Below, in pieces: positions 10,251 to 23,032 of a stretch of 64,000 nucleotides of DNA. The first letter of the stretch is position 1. The number at the start of each line of letters is the position of its first letter. The position numbers were made by a program, and so were the translations under genes. This stretch comes from Arenicola marina. Lineage: Eukaryota; Annelida; Polychaeta; Arenicolidae. Below the pieces are notes generated by a model. The model had not been told where the DNA came from. It ran no database searches and saw only the letters and a program-made list of their open reading frames with translations. The stretch is taken from the NCBI GenBank assembly GCA_964019135.1, contig OZ025249.1:5072039-5136038 (forward strand), given 5' to 3'.

Positions 10251-13070
10251 TACAGCATAGCTGCCGCGGTCTGTCATAGTTCCAAGAAGTCCCTGGGCCT
10301 GGGCCTCCTTTACAGCATAACTGCCGCGGTCTGTCATGGTTCCAAGAAGTCCCTAGGCCTGGGCCTCCTTTACAGCATAGCTGCCGCGGTCTGTCATAGT
10401 TCCAAGAAGTCCCTGGGCCTGGGCCTCCTTTACAGCATAGCTGCCGCGGTCTGTCATAGTTCCAAGAAGTCCCTGGGCCTGGGCCTCCTTTACAGCATAG
10501 CTGCCGCGGTCTGTCATAGTTCCGAGAAGTCCCTGGGCCTGGGCCTCCTTTACAGCATAGCTGCCGCGGTCTGTCATAGTTCCAAGAAGTCCCTGGGCCT
10601 GGGCCTCCTTTACAGCATAGCTGCCGCGGTCTGTCATGGTTCCAAGAAGTCCCTGGGCCTGGGCCTCCTTTACAGCATAGCTGCCGCGGTCTGTCATGGT
10701 TCCAAGAAGTCCCTGGGCCTGGGCCTCCTTTACAGCATAGCTGCCGCGGTCTGTCATAGTTCCAAGAAGTCCCTGGGCCTGGGCCTCCTTTACAGCATAG
10801 CTGCCGCGGTCTGTCATGGTTCCAAGAAGTCCCTGGTCCTGGGCCTCCTTTACAGCATAGCTGCCGCGGTCTGTCATAGTTCCAAGAAGTCCCTGGGCCT
10901 GGGCCTCCTTTACAGCATAGCTGCCGCGGTCTGTCATGGTTCCAAGAAGTCCCTGGGCCTGGGCCTCCTTTACAGCATAGCTGCCGCGGTCTGTCATGGT
11001 TCCAAGAAGTCCCTGGGCCTGGGCCTCCTTTACAGCATAGCTGCCGCGGTCTGTCATGGTTCCAAGAAGTCCCTGGTCCTGGGCCTCCTTTACAGCATAG
11101 CTGCCGCGGTCTGTCATAGTTCCAAGAAGTCCCTGGGCCTGGGCCTCCTTTACAGCATAGCTGCCGCGGTCTGTCATAGTTCCAAGAAGTCCCTGGGCCT
11201 GGGCCTCCTTTACAGCATAGCTGCCGCGGTCTGTCATGGTTCCAAGAAGTCCCTGGGCCTGGGCCTCCTTTACAGCATAGCTGCCGCGGTCTGTCATAGT
11301 TCCAAGAAGTCCCTGGGCCTGGGCCTCCTTTACAGCATAGCTGCCGCGGTCTGTCATGGTTCCAAGAAGTCCCTGGGCCTGGGCCTCCTTTACAGCATAG
11401 CTGCCGCGGTCTGTCATGGTTCCAAGAAGTCCCTAGGCCTGGGCCTCCTTTACAGCATAGCTGCCGCGGTCTGTCATAGTTCCAAGAAGTCCCTGGGCCT
11501 GGGCCTCCTTTACAGCATAGCTGCCGCGGTCTGTCATGGTTCCAAGAAGTCCCTGGGCCTGGGCCTCCTTTACAGCATAGCTGCCGCGGTCTGTCATGGT
11601 TCCAAGAAGTCCCTGGGCCTGGGCCTCCTTTACAGCATAGCTGCCGCGGTCTGTCATGGTTCCAAGAAGTCCCTGGGCCTGGGCCTCCTTTACAGCATAG
11701 CTGCCGCGGTCTGTCATAGTTCCAAGAAGTCCCTGGGCCTGGGCCTCCTTTACAGCATAGCTGCCGCGGTCTGTCATAGTTCCAAGAAGTCCCTGGGCCT
11801 GGGCCTCCTTTACAGCATAGCTGCCGCGGTCTGTCATGGTTCCAAGAAGTCCCTGGGCCTGGGCCTCCTTTACAGCATAGCTGCCGCGGTCTGTCATAGT
11901 TCCAAGAAGTCCCTGGGCCTGGGCCTCCTTTACAGCATAGCTGCCGCGGTCTGTCATGGTTCCAAGAAGTCCCTGGGCCTGGGCCTCCTTTACAGCATAG
12001 CTGCCGCGGTCTGTCATGGTTCCAAGAAGTCCCTGGGCCTGGGCCTCCTTTACAGCATAGCTGCCGCGGTCTGTCATGGTTCCAAGAAGTCCCTGGGCCT
12101 GGGCCTCCTTTACAGCATAGCTGCCGCGGTCTGTCATAGTTCCAAGAAGTCCCTGGGCCTGGGCCTCCTTTACAGCATAGCTGCCGCGGTCTGTCATAGT
12201 TCCAAGAAGTCCCTGGGCCTGGGCCTCCTTTACAGCATAGCTGCCGCGGTCTGTCATGGTTCCAAGAAGTCCCTGGGCCTGGGCCTCCTTTACAGCATAG
12301 CTGCCGCGGTCTGTCATAGTTCCAAGAAGTCCCTGGGCCTGGGCCTCCTTTACAGCATAGCTGCCGCGGTCTGTCATAGTTCCAAGAAGTCCCTGGGCCT
12401 GGGCCTCCTTTACAGCATAGCTGCCGCGGTCTGTCATAGTTCCAAGAAGTCCCTGGGCCTGGGCCTCCTTTACAGCATAGCTGCCGCGGTCTGTCATAGT
12501 TCCAAGAAGTCCCTGGGCCTGGGCCTCCTTTACAGCATAGCTGCCGCGGTCTGTCATAGTTCCAAGAAGTCCCTAGGCCTGGGCCTCCTTTACAGCATAG
12601 CTGCCGCGGTCTGTCATAGTTCCAAGAAGTCCCTGGGCCTGGGCCTCCTTTACAGCATAGCTGCCGCGGTCTGTCATGGTTCCAAGAAGTCCCTGGGCCT
12701 GGGCCTCCTTTACAGCATAGCTGCCGCGGTCTGTCATAGTTCCAAGAAGTCCCTGGGCCTGGGCCTCCTTTACAGCATAGCTGCCGCGGTCTGTCATAGT
12801 TCCAAGAAGTCCCTGGGCCTGGGCCTCCTTTACAGCATAGCTGCCGCGGTCTGTCATAGTTCCAAGAAGTCCCTGGGCCTGGGCCTCCTTTACAGCATAG
12901 CTGCCGCGGTCTGTCATAGTTCCAAGAAGTCCCTGGGCCTGGGCCTCCTTTACAGCATAGCTGCCGCGGTCTGTCATAGTTCCAAGAAGTCCCTGGGCCT
13001 GGGCCTCCTTTACAGCATAGCTGCCGCGGTCTGTCATAGTTCCAAGAAGTCCCTGGGCCTGGGCCTCCTT
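10251..13070. repeat. 60-bp minisatellite, exactly 47 units, very homogeneous
   Basis: 2,820 nt in strict 60-nt register. The unit contains CTGCCGCGGTCTGTCAT[AG]GT and CCAAGAAGTCCCTGGGCCTG. Most units differ only at the A/G site; rarer variants (CCTAGG, GGTCCTG, CCGAG) recur in a few units. The period is a multiple of three and the unit lacks stops in several frames, so frames of about 1,000 codons exist on both strands. I treat these as by-products of the repeat: no start context, splice site or domain supports translation. Confidence 0.97.
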
Positions 13071-13135
13071 TCTCGAGTTTGTCGCCGACAGATACGCGAT
13101 AGGCGCTTCCAGTTTGGGCAGACGACACCCATCGA

Positions 13136-13190
13136 AGCGCCATCTGGTGTTTGTCTGCTGCGCCTTGCCCGCCGCCCGGTAGGGGGCGGT
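13136..13190. promoter_or_regulatory. Pair of CTCF-like motifs at the edge of the 60-bp array
   Basis: 13136-13150 on the minus strand reads ACACCAGATGGCGCT and 13176-13190 on the plus strand reads CCGGTAGGGGGCGGT; each matches CCASYAGRKGGCRSY at 14 of 15 positions. They point in opposite directions, 25 bp apart, about 65 bp after the array ends. Confidence 0.4.
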
Positions 13191-13460
13191 GGCTTCGTGT
13201 GAACTCTGGGGGAGGTGTTATTTCGGTCTAAGCCAGTGCGTATGGGTAACATACACTGGCTCCTTAGCATGGGATTGCTTACAGACATACTTCAGGCTCC
13301 CTTTGGTATGGGTGTCTGTGTGAGTAGGTGTCCATGACCATTAGCTATTGTTTACCCGAACAATTTGTTTGTGTTCACCAGTTTGAGATAACGAGGATGT
13401 CTTGGGGGTCACTGTCTTTAGTAGATCTGTCCTTGTATATGGCCTACCTGACCGTGTATC

Positions 13461-13890
13461 TGATAGACCCATCTCTGTCAGAAATAGACCCATCTCTGTC
13501 AGTGATAGACCCATCTGCCAGTAATAGCCCCATCTCTGTCGGTAATAGACCCATCTCTGTCAGTGATAGACCCATCTCTGTCAGTGATAGACCCATCTCT
13601 GTCAGTGATAGACCCATCTCTGTCAGTGATAGACCCATATCTGTCAGTAATAGACCCATCTCTGTCAGTGATAGACCCATATCTGTCAGTAATAGACCCA
13701 TAGTTGTCAGTGATAGACCTATATCTGTCAGTAATAGACCCATCTTTGTCAGTGATAGACCCATCTCTGTCAGTGATAGACCCATCTCTGTCAGTAATAG
13801 ACCCATCTCTGTCAGTAATAGACCCATCTCTGTCAGTAATATACCTATCTCTGTCAGTAATATACCTATCTCTGTCAGTGATAGTCCCTT
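13461..13890. repeat. 21-bp minisatellite, about 20 copies
   Basis: Unit GATAGACCCATCTCTGTCAGT with alternating A/G at the junction (AGTAATAG or AGTGATAG). The period is a multiple of three, which explains the open frames on both strands. Confidence 0.95.
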
Positions 13891-15130
13891 CCCTTTCTGG
13901 TAGACTGTCATGTATTTGATCCCCCCTATGTCTGATATCTAACCTTGCATCAAGCCATATTTGCCTGGTAGACTTATTGTATCTGGTAGAGCTATCCCTC
14001 TATCTTAGAATATCATTTTCCATATCTCACAGATGATATATTTCCCTATATATCATGTCCATCTCTGTTAGATCATTCCGGACTGGCTCTATATTCTGAG
14101 TTGTAATCTGCTCAAAGGATGCCCCCCCCCCCCTCTCCTACCGCCACCCACGGTACCCACTCCATCCGGTATAACACTTCTTTCTGTCCCTTTCTGTTAT
14201 CGAAGTCCCCACTCTCTATCTCCGCATATTAAACCCATGTTCACTTCACGTAGCGGCCTCTAAACAGGGTGAGCCCGACCACTTAACTCGCATTACCATA
14301 TTGGTTCAGCCCGCCTCTCTGCCACTGTTTATTTGGCTTACCATCACCGAAACGGCTGCAGAGCCCATAAAACCCCGCCCACGCCAATAACACCCCTCCT
14401 ACACCCATGCGCCACCCCCCCCCCCCCCCACCCCCCGACCACATATATATCCCTCCAAATTGAGCCCCGCGGTAACATGTTATATGTATATGGGACACGA
14501 TACGTGAGATCTGTTGTCAGAGCTCCAGGGACATCCCAACAGCTTGGGTTTAAAGCTCTTTGTCTGGCGAGTTATTTAAACGTGACTTCCCGGAGACTGT
14601 CGCCCGGCACGTTCCGCTCTGCTCGGATATGTGTTTGGTATAGTATAGTTGACATTGCCTGAAGTATGGGTAAACAAACCTGTATGCCGTTATTTTTAAA
14701 GCATGACGGGCCGGGATTCGGGGGGGGGGGGGCACTCACTGCCTGGGGGCAAGGGAGGGGAGGGCACTCACTGCCGGGGGGAGGCGCCCACTGCCTCGTG
14801 GGGAGGGAGTGGAGGGCTATCTCTGCCTGGGGGGATGGAGATGGGCATTCACTGCCTGTGGGGAGGGTGGGGGGGGGGCACTGACTGTCTGCGGTCGCCA
14901 TTGAGTGGCCCGTATGTCGCCGTCTGCGGTGTGTGTATGTGCAGGAGACATGCTTTAGCGATTAGGATGCCAGGGAGGGACACCCTTAACTGTGGTTGGC
15001 GATGATCTACAGATGCCTGCGGTATGGAGCGGGTCTGACTGTCAGCGAGTGATGCGGCGGGGACCGCGTCAAGGTGAAGGCGGCGACCTCCAGGTTCTCA
15101 TAGCTGACCGCCCCTTACACCACCCCTCCC
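13891..15130. other. Spacer with poly-C/G tracts, no supported gene
   Basis: C and G runs at about 14,119, 14,417 and 14,719, and a G-rich loose repeat around GGGGCACTCACTGCCTG at 14,727-14,885. No coding signal recognised. Confidence 0.55.
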
Positions 15131-17627
15131 GTCACCCTCTTCCCTTACCGCCTCCACCGCCACCCTCTTCCCTTACCGCCTCCACCGTCACCCTCTTCCC
15201 TTACCGCCTCCACCGCCACCCTCTTCCCTTACCGCCTCCACCACCACCCTCTTCCCATACCGCCTCCACCGCCACCCTCTTCCCTTACCGCCTCCACCGT
15301 CACCCTCTTCCTTTACCGCCTCCACCGCCACCCTCTTCCCTTACCGCCTCCACCGCCACCCTCTTCCCTTACCGCCTCCACCGCCACCCGCCTCCACCGC
15401 CACCCTCTTCCCTTACCGCCTCCACCGCCACCCGCCTCCACCGCCACCCTCTTCCCTTACCGCCTCCACCGCCACCCTCTTCCCTTACCGCCTCCACCGC
15501 CACCCGCCTCCACCGCCACCCGCCTCCACCGCCACCCGCCTCCACCGCCACCCTCTTCCCTTACCGCCTCCACCGCCACCCTCTTCCCTTACCGCCTCCG
15601 CCGTCATCCTCTTCCCTTACCGCCTCCACCGTCATCCTCTTCCCTTACTGCCTCCACCGTCATCCTCTTCCCTTACCGCCTCCACCGTCATCCTCTTCCC
15701 TTACCGCCTCCACCGCCACCCTCTTCCCTTACCGCCTCCACCGTCACCCTCTTCCCTTACCGCCTCCACCGCCTCCCTCTTCCCTTACCGCCTCCACCGT
15801 CACCCTCTTCCCTTACCGCCTCCACCGTCACCCTCTTCCCTTACCGCCTCCACCGTCACCCTCTTCCCTTACCGCCTCCACCGTCACCCTCTTCCCTTAC
15901 CGCCTCCACCGCCACCCTCTTCCCTTACCGCCTCCACCGCCACCCTCTTCCCTTACCGCCTCCACCGCCACTCTCTTCTCTTACCGCCTCCACCGTCACC
16001 CTCTTCCCTTACCGCCTCCACCGTCACCCTCTTCCCTTACCGCCTCCACCGCCACCCTCTTCCCTTACCGCCTCCACCACCACCCTCTTCCCTTACCGCC
16101 TCCACCGCCACCCTCTTCCCTTACCGCCTCCACCGCCACCCGCCTCCACCGCCACCTTCTTCCCTTACCGTCTCCACCGTCACCCTCTTCCCCTACCGCC
16201 TCCACCGCCACCCTCTTCACTTACCGCCTCAACCACCACCCTCTTCCCTTACCGCCTCCACCGCCACCCGCCTCCACCGCGACCCGCCTCCACCGCCACC
16301 CGCCTCCACCGCCACCCGCCTCCACCGCCACCCTCTTCCCTTACCGCCTCCACCGCCACCCTCTTCCCTTACCGCCTCCGCCGTCATCCTCTTCCCTTAC
16401 CGCCTCCGCCGTCATCCTCTTCCCTTACCGCCTCCACCGTCATCCTCTTCCCTTACTGCCTCCACCGTCATCCTCTTCCCTTACCGCCTCCACCGTCATC
16501 CTCTTCCCTTACCGCCTCCACCGCCACCCTCTTCCCTTACCGCCTCCACCGTCACCCTCTTCCCTTACCGCCTCCACCGCCTCCCTCTTCCCTTACCGCC
16601 TCCACCGTCACCCTCTTCCCTTACCGCCTCCACCGTCACCCTCTTCCCTTACCGCCTCCGCCGTCACCCTCTTCCCTTACCGCCTCCACCGTCACCCTCT
16701 TCCCTTACCGCCTCCACCGCCACCCTCTTCCCTTACCGCCTCCACCGCCACCCTCTTCCCTTACCGCCTCCACCGCCACCCTCTTCTCTTACCGCCTCCA
16801 CCGTCACCCTCTTCCCTTACCGCCTCCACCGTCACCCTCTTCCCTTACCGCCTCCACCGCCACCCTCTTCCCTTACCGCCTCCACCACCACCCTCTTCCC
16901 TTACCGCCTCCACCGCCACCCTCTTCCCTTACCGCCTCCACCGCCACCCGCCTCCACCGCCACCTTCTTCCCTTACCGCCTCCACCGTCACCCTCTTCCC
17001 TTACCGCCTCCACCGTCACCCTCTTCCCTTACCGCCTCCACCGCAACCCTCTTTTCTTACCGCCTCCACCGCCACCCGCCTCCACCGCCATCCTCTTCCC
17101 TTACCGCCTCCACCGTCACCCTCTTCCTTTACCGCCTCCGCCGCCACCCTCTTCCCTTACCGCCTCCACCGTCACCCTCTTCCCTTACCGCCTCCACCGT
17201 CACCCTCTTCCCTTACCGCCTCCGCCGCCACCCTCTTCCCTTACCGCCTCCACCACCACCCTCTTCCCTTACCGCCCCCACCGCCACCCTCTTCCCTTGC
17301 CGCCTCCACCGTCACCCTCTTCCCTTACCGCCTCCACCGTCACCCTCTTCCCTTACCGCCTCCACCGCCACCCTCTTCCCTTACCGCCTCCACCGCCACC
17401 CTCTTCCCTTACCGCCTCCACCTCCACCCTCTTCCCTTACCGCCTCCACCACCACCCTCTTCCCTTACCGCCCCCACCGCCACCCTCTTCCCTTGCCGCC
17501 TCCACCGTCACCCTCTTCCCTTACCGCCTCCACCACGACCCGCTTCCCTTACCGCCTCCACCGTCACCCTCTTCACTTACCGCCTCAACCACCACCCTCT
17601 TCCCATACCGCCTCCACCACCACCCTC
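15131..17627. repeat. 28-bp pyrimidine-rich minisatellite, about 89 copies
   Basis: Unit CACCGTCACCCTCTTCCCTT followed by ACCGCCTC. Variants: GTC/GCC/ACC at one triplet, and shortened units lacking the CTCTTCCCTTAC part. The plus strand is overwhelmingly C and T. A frame of 913 codons arises because the 28-mer and its three phases lack stops; the product would be only Pro/Ser/Leu/His repeats and I do not call it a gene. Confidence 0.96.
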
Positions 17628-19374
17628 CCCTTCTTTTCGAGTGAGACACATCAAACTGCCTCTCAGCCTTGCCGTGTGCTGGACCCTTTTATTTGCCCGA
17701 AGCAACCAGGAGGAGTTTAAGCTTATTTTATAGCCAGAATATCTGGCGCAAATAGCATTTCTTCAAGCGCATGTTTTCTTATGTGTGTGGGGTTGGGGGG
17801 CTATTACAGCGAGTGAACGCGATTCAGTTTACTTCATATTGAGTTAGTATGCACGTTGCACAGGATAATTTTTACACATAGCTTTGTACCGGGATATGGC
17901 GAGTCTTCTCTCTTTCAAGTCAATCCCCCCTGCCCGCCCGACCTCCCTCCGCCGGACACCTCACTCAACCCTCTCGCTCCCCCGGACACCCCACCCCATG
18001 CCTGCCTGGGGAGCGGCCTCTCGACGGGATGTGGGCGGGTGGGGCCTTTCACTGTGTCCACTGATGTACTGAGGATTTAATGGGGTGAAATAAGACGGAG
18101 ATTGCCATCCACTGTGTCTTTACAAACAAACCTGTACAGCTGACCTGCTTTCTTTCACGCCGCCCGACACGTCTCGGCGTCAGGGGGTAGGGAGAGGGGG
18201 GGGGGGGGGGGAGGGGAGGGGGGCGGTCTTGGTTCGTTAGTTGACAATGACTGTTGTTGTTCACGATTCAAAAAAAGTGGATGGATAGAGAGTATGCAGT
18301 GCTGGTGACAACTCCTGAAGGCTTTATGTCCTCCACATACCAGCAGCTATCCAGGGTGTCATAGATTCTGCACAACGTGTTTTGTAACGCGTTGAGCGAG
18401 CAGTGGTCCTGGCTCAGTCAGTGAGCGGACCAAGCTGGACGAACCACGGCTTTACGTGCAGAGTAGTGGCCTAAAACATATCTCCTTCCAAAGCTCATTC
18501 ATAACATTGTGCTAACACCTCTGTAGGGTGACGTCATGACGAATGAAGTGGTCACGTGATGTTGGCGGCCATTGATTCCCACGTGACTGCGCAGCATGTT
18601 TGCGGCTGTGAACCTCTGACACCTTGGTTACACTGCCCACTGTAATACTTTTGCTTTAGGGGGACACAACTTAGCTTCTCTTTTCTATTCGCCACTGGGG
18701 CTGGCAGATAGTGGTGTGTGACCGGTGTGCAGGCAGCCTTAGTCCAGTGTGGTAGGTGAGCCTCACTAGCTCAGTTGGTAAGCAGACTGAGCTGTAAATG
18801 TACAGGTCGTGGGTTCGAACCCAATGTCCTGGAAGGTTTATCGGGCCACTTTAGCCTTCATGTCCACAAAATCGGCCTAAACCCACCACTTTGCTTTTTT
18901 CTAGTTTGGTCTATGGTATTATCTGGTCTGAGAGTTAAACAGGGACTGGCACGGGCGGGATGCGAACTACCGACTCTGGTACCCCTCCTTCTGGGGAATG
19001 GTCCTCGATAAACGCGTGAAAAGTGTGACAATTCAACCCTGTATGAGGGGGAGCGGAGTGAAGCATAGCGACCCTCTTGGAGAATCACCCACCCCCACTC
19101 GGCCTCTCGCCGCCCCCCCCCCCCCCATCCATGTCATCAACACTCACTGTTATTACTCCAGAAGACGCCCTTTGCACTCCCCGGAACCGCCAACCGTGGC
19201 TTACGCTCTCTGGACCATGTGTAACTACGCTGCACTTGCCAGATTTTCTGCACACATTTATCTGTAACCACTAACACCTTCCCACTCCCTCTTCACTGAG
19301 TGGCTAGTGTACACACAGCCTGGGTTAGAGACGGAGGGCCATGGATAGCCTCCACCCACCCACGACCCACACAC
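17628..19374. other. Unique spacer with SINE fragments
   Basis: It contains a G run at about 18,196-18,212, a probable SINE remnant at 18,405-18,500 (GCTCAGTCAGTGAGCGG and AGTGGCCTAAAACAT), and a fuller SINE at 18,757. No gene recognised. Confidence 0.5.
18757..18900 (+). mobile_element. tRNA-derived SINE copy 2
   Basis: Best preserved head of the family: A box TAGCTCAGTTGGTAAGC and B box GGTCGTGGGTTCGAACCC. The body keeps CCTTCATGT and CGGCCTAAA. The 5' and 3' acceptor-stem halves do not pair, which rules out a working tRNA. Confidence 0.78.
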
Positions 19375-19668
19375 GGTTGCCTGGGCTAGGGGCCCATGGT
19401 GACCTGGGCTAGGGGCCCATGGTTACCTGGGCTAGGGGCTCATCGTTACTTGGGCTAGGGGCCCATAGTTACCTGGGTTAGGGGCCCATGGTTACCTGGG
19501 CTAGGGGCCCATGGTTACCTGGGCTAGGGGCCCATCGTTACCTGGACTAGGGGCCCATCGTTACCTGGACTAGGGGCCCATGGTTACCTGGGCTAGGGGC
19601 CCATCGTTACCTGGGCTGGGGGCCCATGGTTACCTGGGCTAGGGGTCCATCGTTACCTGGGTTAGAGG
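19375..19668. repeat. 23-bp minisatellite, about 13 copies
   Basis: Unit GGTTACCTGGGCTAGGGGCC plus CAT; variants CGTT and GGACT. Clean register from 19,375 to 19,650. Confidence 0.95.
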
Positions 19669-20759
19669 GTGCGGGCCATGGAAAGCCGGGATAGATGCCG
19701 AGGCCCTTGGATACCTGGGTTTAGAGGCCTTGCCCTGCCGCACCCCTCACCCTGCCGCTCCTTCCTCAGCCCTCCCCCTCCCCACCACCATCTGCCCTCG
19801 GTCTGCGGGTTAACGACGCCCACCGTCGTAACCAGGCCGTTGGGGCGGTGTTGGCAGTTCGTAAAAGAAGGCGAGTGCGCCAGGCAAACCGCTTGAGGGC
19901 GCTGGGGTCTAGCGGCCGCCGACTGGCTTCAATGAACGCCGTAACAGATGTGGAACGGAAGTGAACGGGATGGGTGCAGACATGGATTGGCCAGATAACG
20001 AGATATGAGGGCGCTGGGGGAGAGATCCAGTGGCCCAGGCCAATGGTGTGGGGTGTAGGGGAGGGGTGGGAGGAGATTCCTTGGGGAGGGCGAGAAGGGA
20101 AGATGTTGAGCGACAGAGATAGAAGATGGAGGACGGTGGGGGGGTCGGGGGTGGGGGGTTGCGGGGGAGTCTGTATGGGGGCGCGCCCCTATCTTTTGTG
20201 GCCCACGCTTCCTGCGTCGGGCTAAGTGGCCGAGGAGACTGCCTTACTTCAGGCCTTGGGCTTCTGGCCTGGGCTTCCGGGCGGCAACAACTTGCACTGC
20301 ATATGTCATCGTGAGTGAGGGGTCTGACGGATGGACGGAGGGTTGAGAGGCGCAGAGAAGGAACGGGTCCCCCCCCCACCATCTCTTCCCGACCCACCCG
20401 CCCCTTTCCACAATGGCATGGTCTGCTTAATGAGGAAACCTGCTGAAATATGGCCTTCCCGATGTGTCTGTCTCGCTCACTGACTGGGCTGGCCCTGCTC
20501 GTGGCCTGTACTGCTTGTTAAAACTGGAGGGGCCAAGGGCAGGACCGCCCATCCCGGAGCGACACCCCACCTCCACCACCACCCCACCCTCCCGGCCGCC
20601 CGGTTCCCGGCTGCCCCCGTCGCACTAACGCACCCCCCCCCCCTCCCCCGGAGCCAGCCTTCCTCCTGAGCCACCAGCTGATGGTCTGGATTCTCCAGCC
20701 AGCAGATAGTGGCTCCCCCTGGTAGTACTTCATGGCCTTCTAGCTCACTCTGCATTCGG
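19669..20759. other. GC-rich spacer, no supported gene
   Basis: G-rich to C-rich low-complexity DNA; two copies of GAGGGCGCTGGGG at about 19,896 and 20,008. Frames here are proline or glycine rich and lack domain features. Confidence 0.5.
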
Positions 20760-21175
20760 CCAAATGGTCCTGTGTTTGTCGCTGTTTGGTGATAATGGTC
20801 CTTTATTATGGGCCAATCACTGGTGATAATGGTTATGGTCCTGTGTTGATGATTGATTGAAAATAATCTGGTCTCTATTGGTCACTAATTGGTGATAATG
20901 GCCCCCTGTTACTGGTTGGATGCTTTGTGATAATGGCCCCCATGTTACTGGTTGGATGGTTTGTGGTAATGGCTCCATGTTACTGGTTGTGGTTTGTGAT
21001 AATGGCCCCATGTTACTGGTTGGATGGTTTGTGGTAATGGCCCCCTGTTACTGGTTGGATGGTTTGTGATAATGGCCCCATGTTACTGGTTGTGGTTTGT
21101 GATAATGGCCCCATGTTACTGGTTGGATGGTTTGTGGTAATGGCCCCATGTTACTGGTTGTGGTTTGGGTTAATT
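20760..21175. repeat. Variable 32-36-bp minisatellite
   Basis: Unit around GATAATGGCCCCATGTTACT then GGTTGGATGGTTTGT; shorter copies lack GGATGG. Copies become regular after about 20,890. Confidence 0.9.
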
Positions 21176-21194
21176 GCTGCTGTTCCTGTGTAGG

Positions 21195-21590
21195 ATTGCC
21201 GTGTACTGTGGGCTGAGGCCGTGTACTGCGGACTGTGGCCGTGCGGGTTGCCGTGTACTGTAGGCTGTGGCCGTGCGGGTTGCCGTGTACTGTAGGCTGT
21301 GGGTGTGCAGGTTGCCGTGTACTGTAGGCTGTGGCCGTGCGGGTTGCCGTGTACTGTAGGCTGTAGCCGTGCTAGTTGCCGTGTACTGCGGGCTGTGGCC
21401 GTGCGGGTTGTGGTGTACTGCGGGCTGTGGCCGTGCGGGTTGCGGTGTACTGCGGGCTGTGGCCGTGCGGGTTGCCGTGTACTGTGGGCTGGGGCCGTGC
21501 GGGTTGCCGTGTACTGTGGGCTGGGGCCGTGTACTGCGGGCTTTAGCCGTGCGGGTTGCCGTGTAATGCGGGCTGGGGCCCTGTTTGTGG
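21195..21590. repeat. 32-bp minisatellite, about 12 copies
   Basis: Unit GGCTGTGGCCGTGCGGGTTG then CCGTGTACTGTA, with point variants. It begins some 20 nt after the preceding array. Confidence 0.93.
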
Positions 21591-21790
21591 TCGGGGCCTA
21601 TCAGCGATGCCATCTCGTTGTAAGCCCACACGAGGAGGGGTCAACAACTCTTCACGTGCGCCATGGCAGCGCTCCACTCCATCATATCTAAACCAGTGTC
21701 CTTGTAAAATTAAGCTCGAAAATGTTTAGCTAGTTTTAGCTTTGTGTGATTGACTCTCGGTATAATCAATAAAAGTTCACATTCAGTGTT

Positions 21791-22222
21791 TCCCATATCT
21801 GATTATTACCCATATCTGACTTTGTATAACCCATATCTGATTACAGATAACCCGCATCTGACTATATAACCCATATCTGACATTGTATAACCCATATCTA
21901 ACGATATAACCCATATTTGACTATATAACCCATATCTGACTATATAACCCATATCTTACTATATAACCAATATTTGACTATATAACCCATATTTGACTAT
22001 ATAGCCCATATCTGACTATATAACCCATATCTTACTATATAACCCATATCTGACTATATAACCCATCTTTGACTATATAACCCATATCTGACTATATAAC
22101 CCATATCTTACTATATAACCAATATTTGACTATATAACCCACATCTGACTATATAACCCCATATTTGACTATATAACCCATATCTGACCATATACATGTA
22201 CATGTATATAACCCATATCTGA
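21791..22222. repeat. 19-bp AT-rich minisatellite, about 22 copies
   Basis: Unit CTATATAACCCATATCTGA with TTTGA and CTTA variants. Confidence 0.93.
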
Positions 22223-23032
22223 GTTGAGATGGACTTCCTTGACGAATATGAGTTCTTAGAAGTCCCAGAAAGTGGTCTCATGGTCTTATGATGATGAGGG
22301 GTGGACGCCCCACCCACACCTCACACCCTCGCCCGCCTTTCTCCACGCCAGGGCCGCCCCCACTCCCTTGCGTACCCGCCCCCGCACACCCTGTCTGTGT
22401 TCTGTTGCCGTGTCCCGCCCGTCTCTACCCAGCTACCGGCGTGAAGGTTACACACCCACAGAGATATGGACATGACTGGTATCCTGGCACCTTCTTGTCC
22501 GCTTGTCAGGGCACCAGTCAGCGCATTCCTCGCCTGTCTGTGTCGGCACCCTCAGACCCCTCCCCCCCCCCCCCCCTACACACCCCCGTCGCCAACCCCG
22601 GCAACCTCATAAACAGACACATCAGCACCCGTCCCCCTACAAAGCCATAGCCCCCCCCCTAGCGCCCACCACTACACAGACACAGCCCCCCCCCAGACAC
22701 AGTCCCCCCCCCCCCTACACAGGCACCTCAGCACCCATCTGAACGCTTCTATATATTGTGGCCGAGGGGGTCCACTCGGTATGACAGGGCTTGCTTCCTT
22801 TTGTTATCGGTATGGGTTGTGGCGCTGGGTAAGGTGTACCCAAGACTATTAGGCCCAGTTGGGGTAGATGCACTATATGCTGTTATGCCACCTTTGTGGT
22901 AGGTGTAGGCTACTTAAGACTGTAATGGTCAATTAGGATATTAGAGACTCTAGTATAGGATATGGTCAAGCCAACAGCAGCACCGGATGCATACGTTTAG
23001 TTTAGGACCCCCCCCTCCAATTGTTAGATTGT
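22223..23032. other. C-rich spacer, no supported gene
   Basis: Many short C runs and CACACCCCC-like stretches at 22,560-22,735, then unique sequence. No coding signal. Confidence 0.5.

Noticed and set aside
10251-13070. A CRISPR-like array
   Set aside because: Units are contiguous without unique spacers, the unit is 60 nt, and the genome is animal.
10173-13202. Frames of about 990 and 1,009 codons on opposite strands over the 60-bp array
   Set aside because: They exist only because the 60-nt unit has no stop in those frames and is a multiple of three. No domain, start context or splice structure supports translation.
14992-17733. A 913-codon Pro/Ser/His-rich frame
   Set aside because: It is the translation of the 28-bp pyrimidine array through its three phases; no sequence outside the repeat resembles a protein.
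18757-18830. A tRNA gene
   Set aside because: A and B boxes are good, but the acceptor stem does not pair and the element continues as a SINE body.
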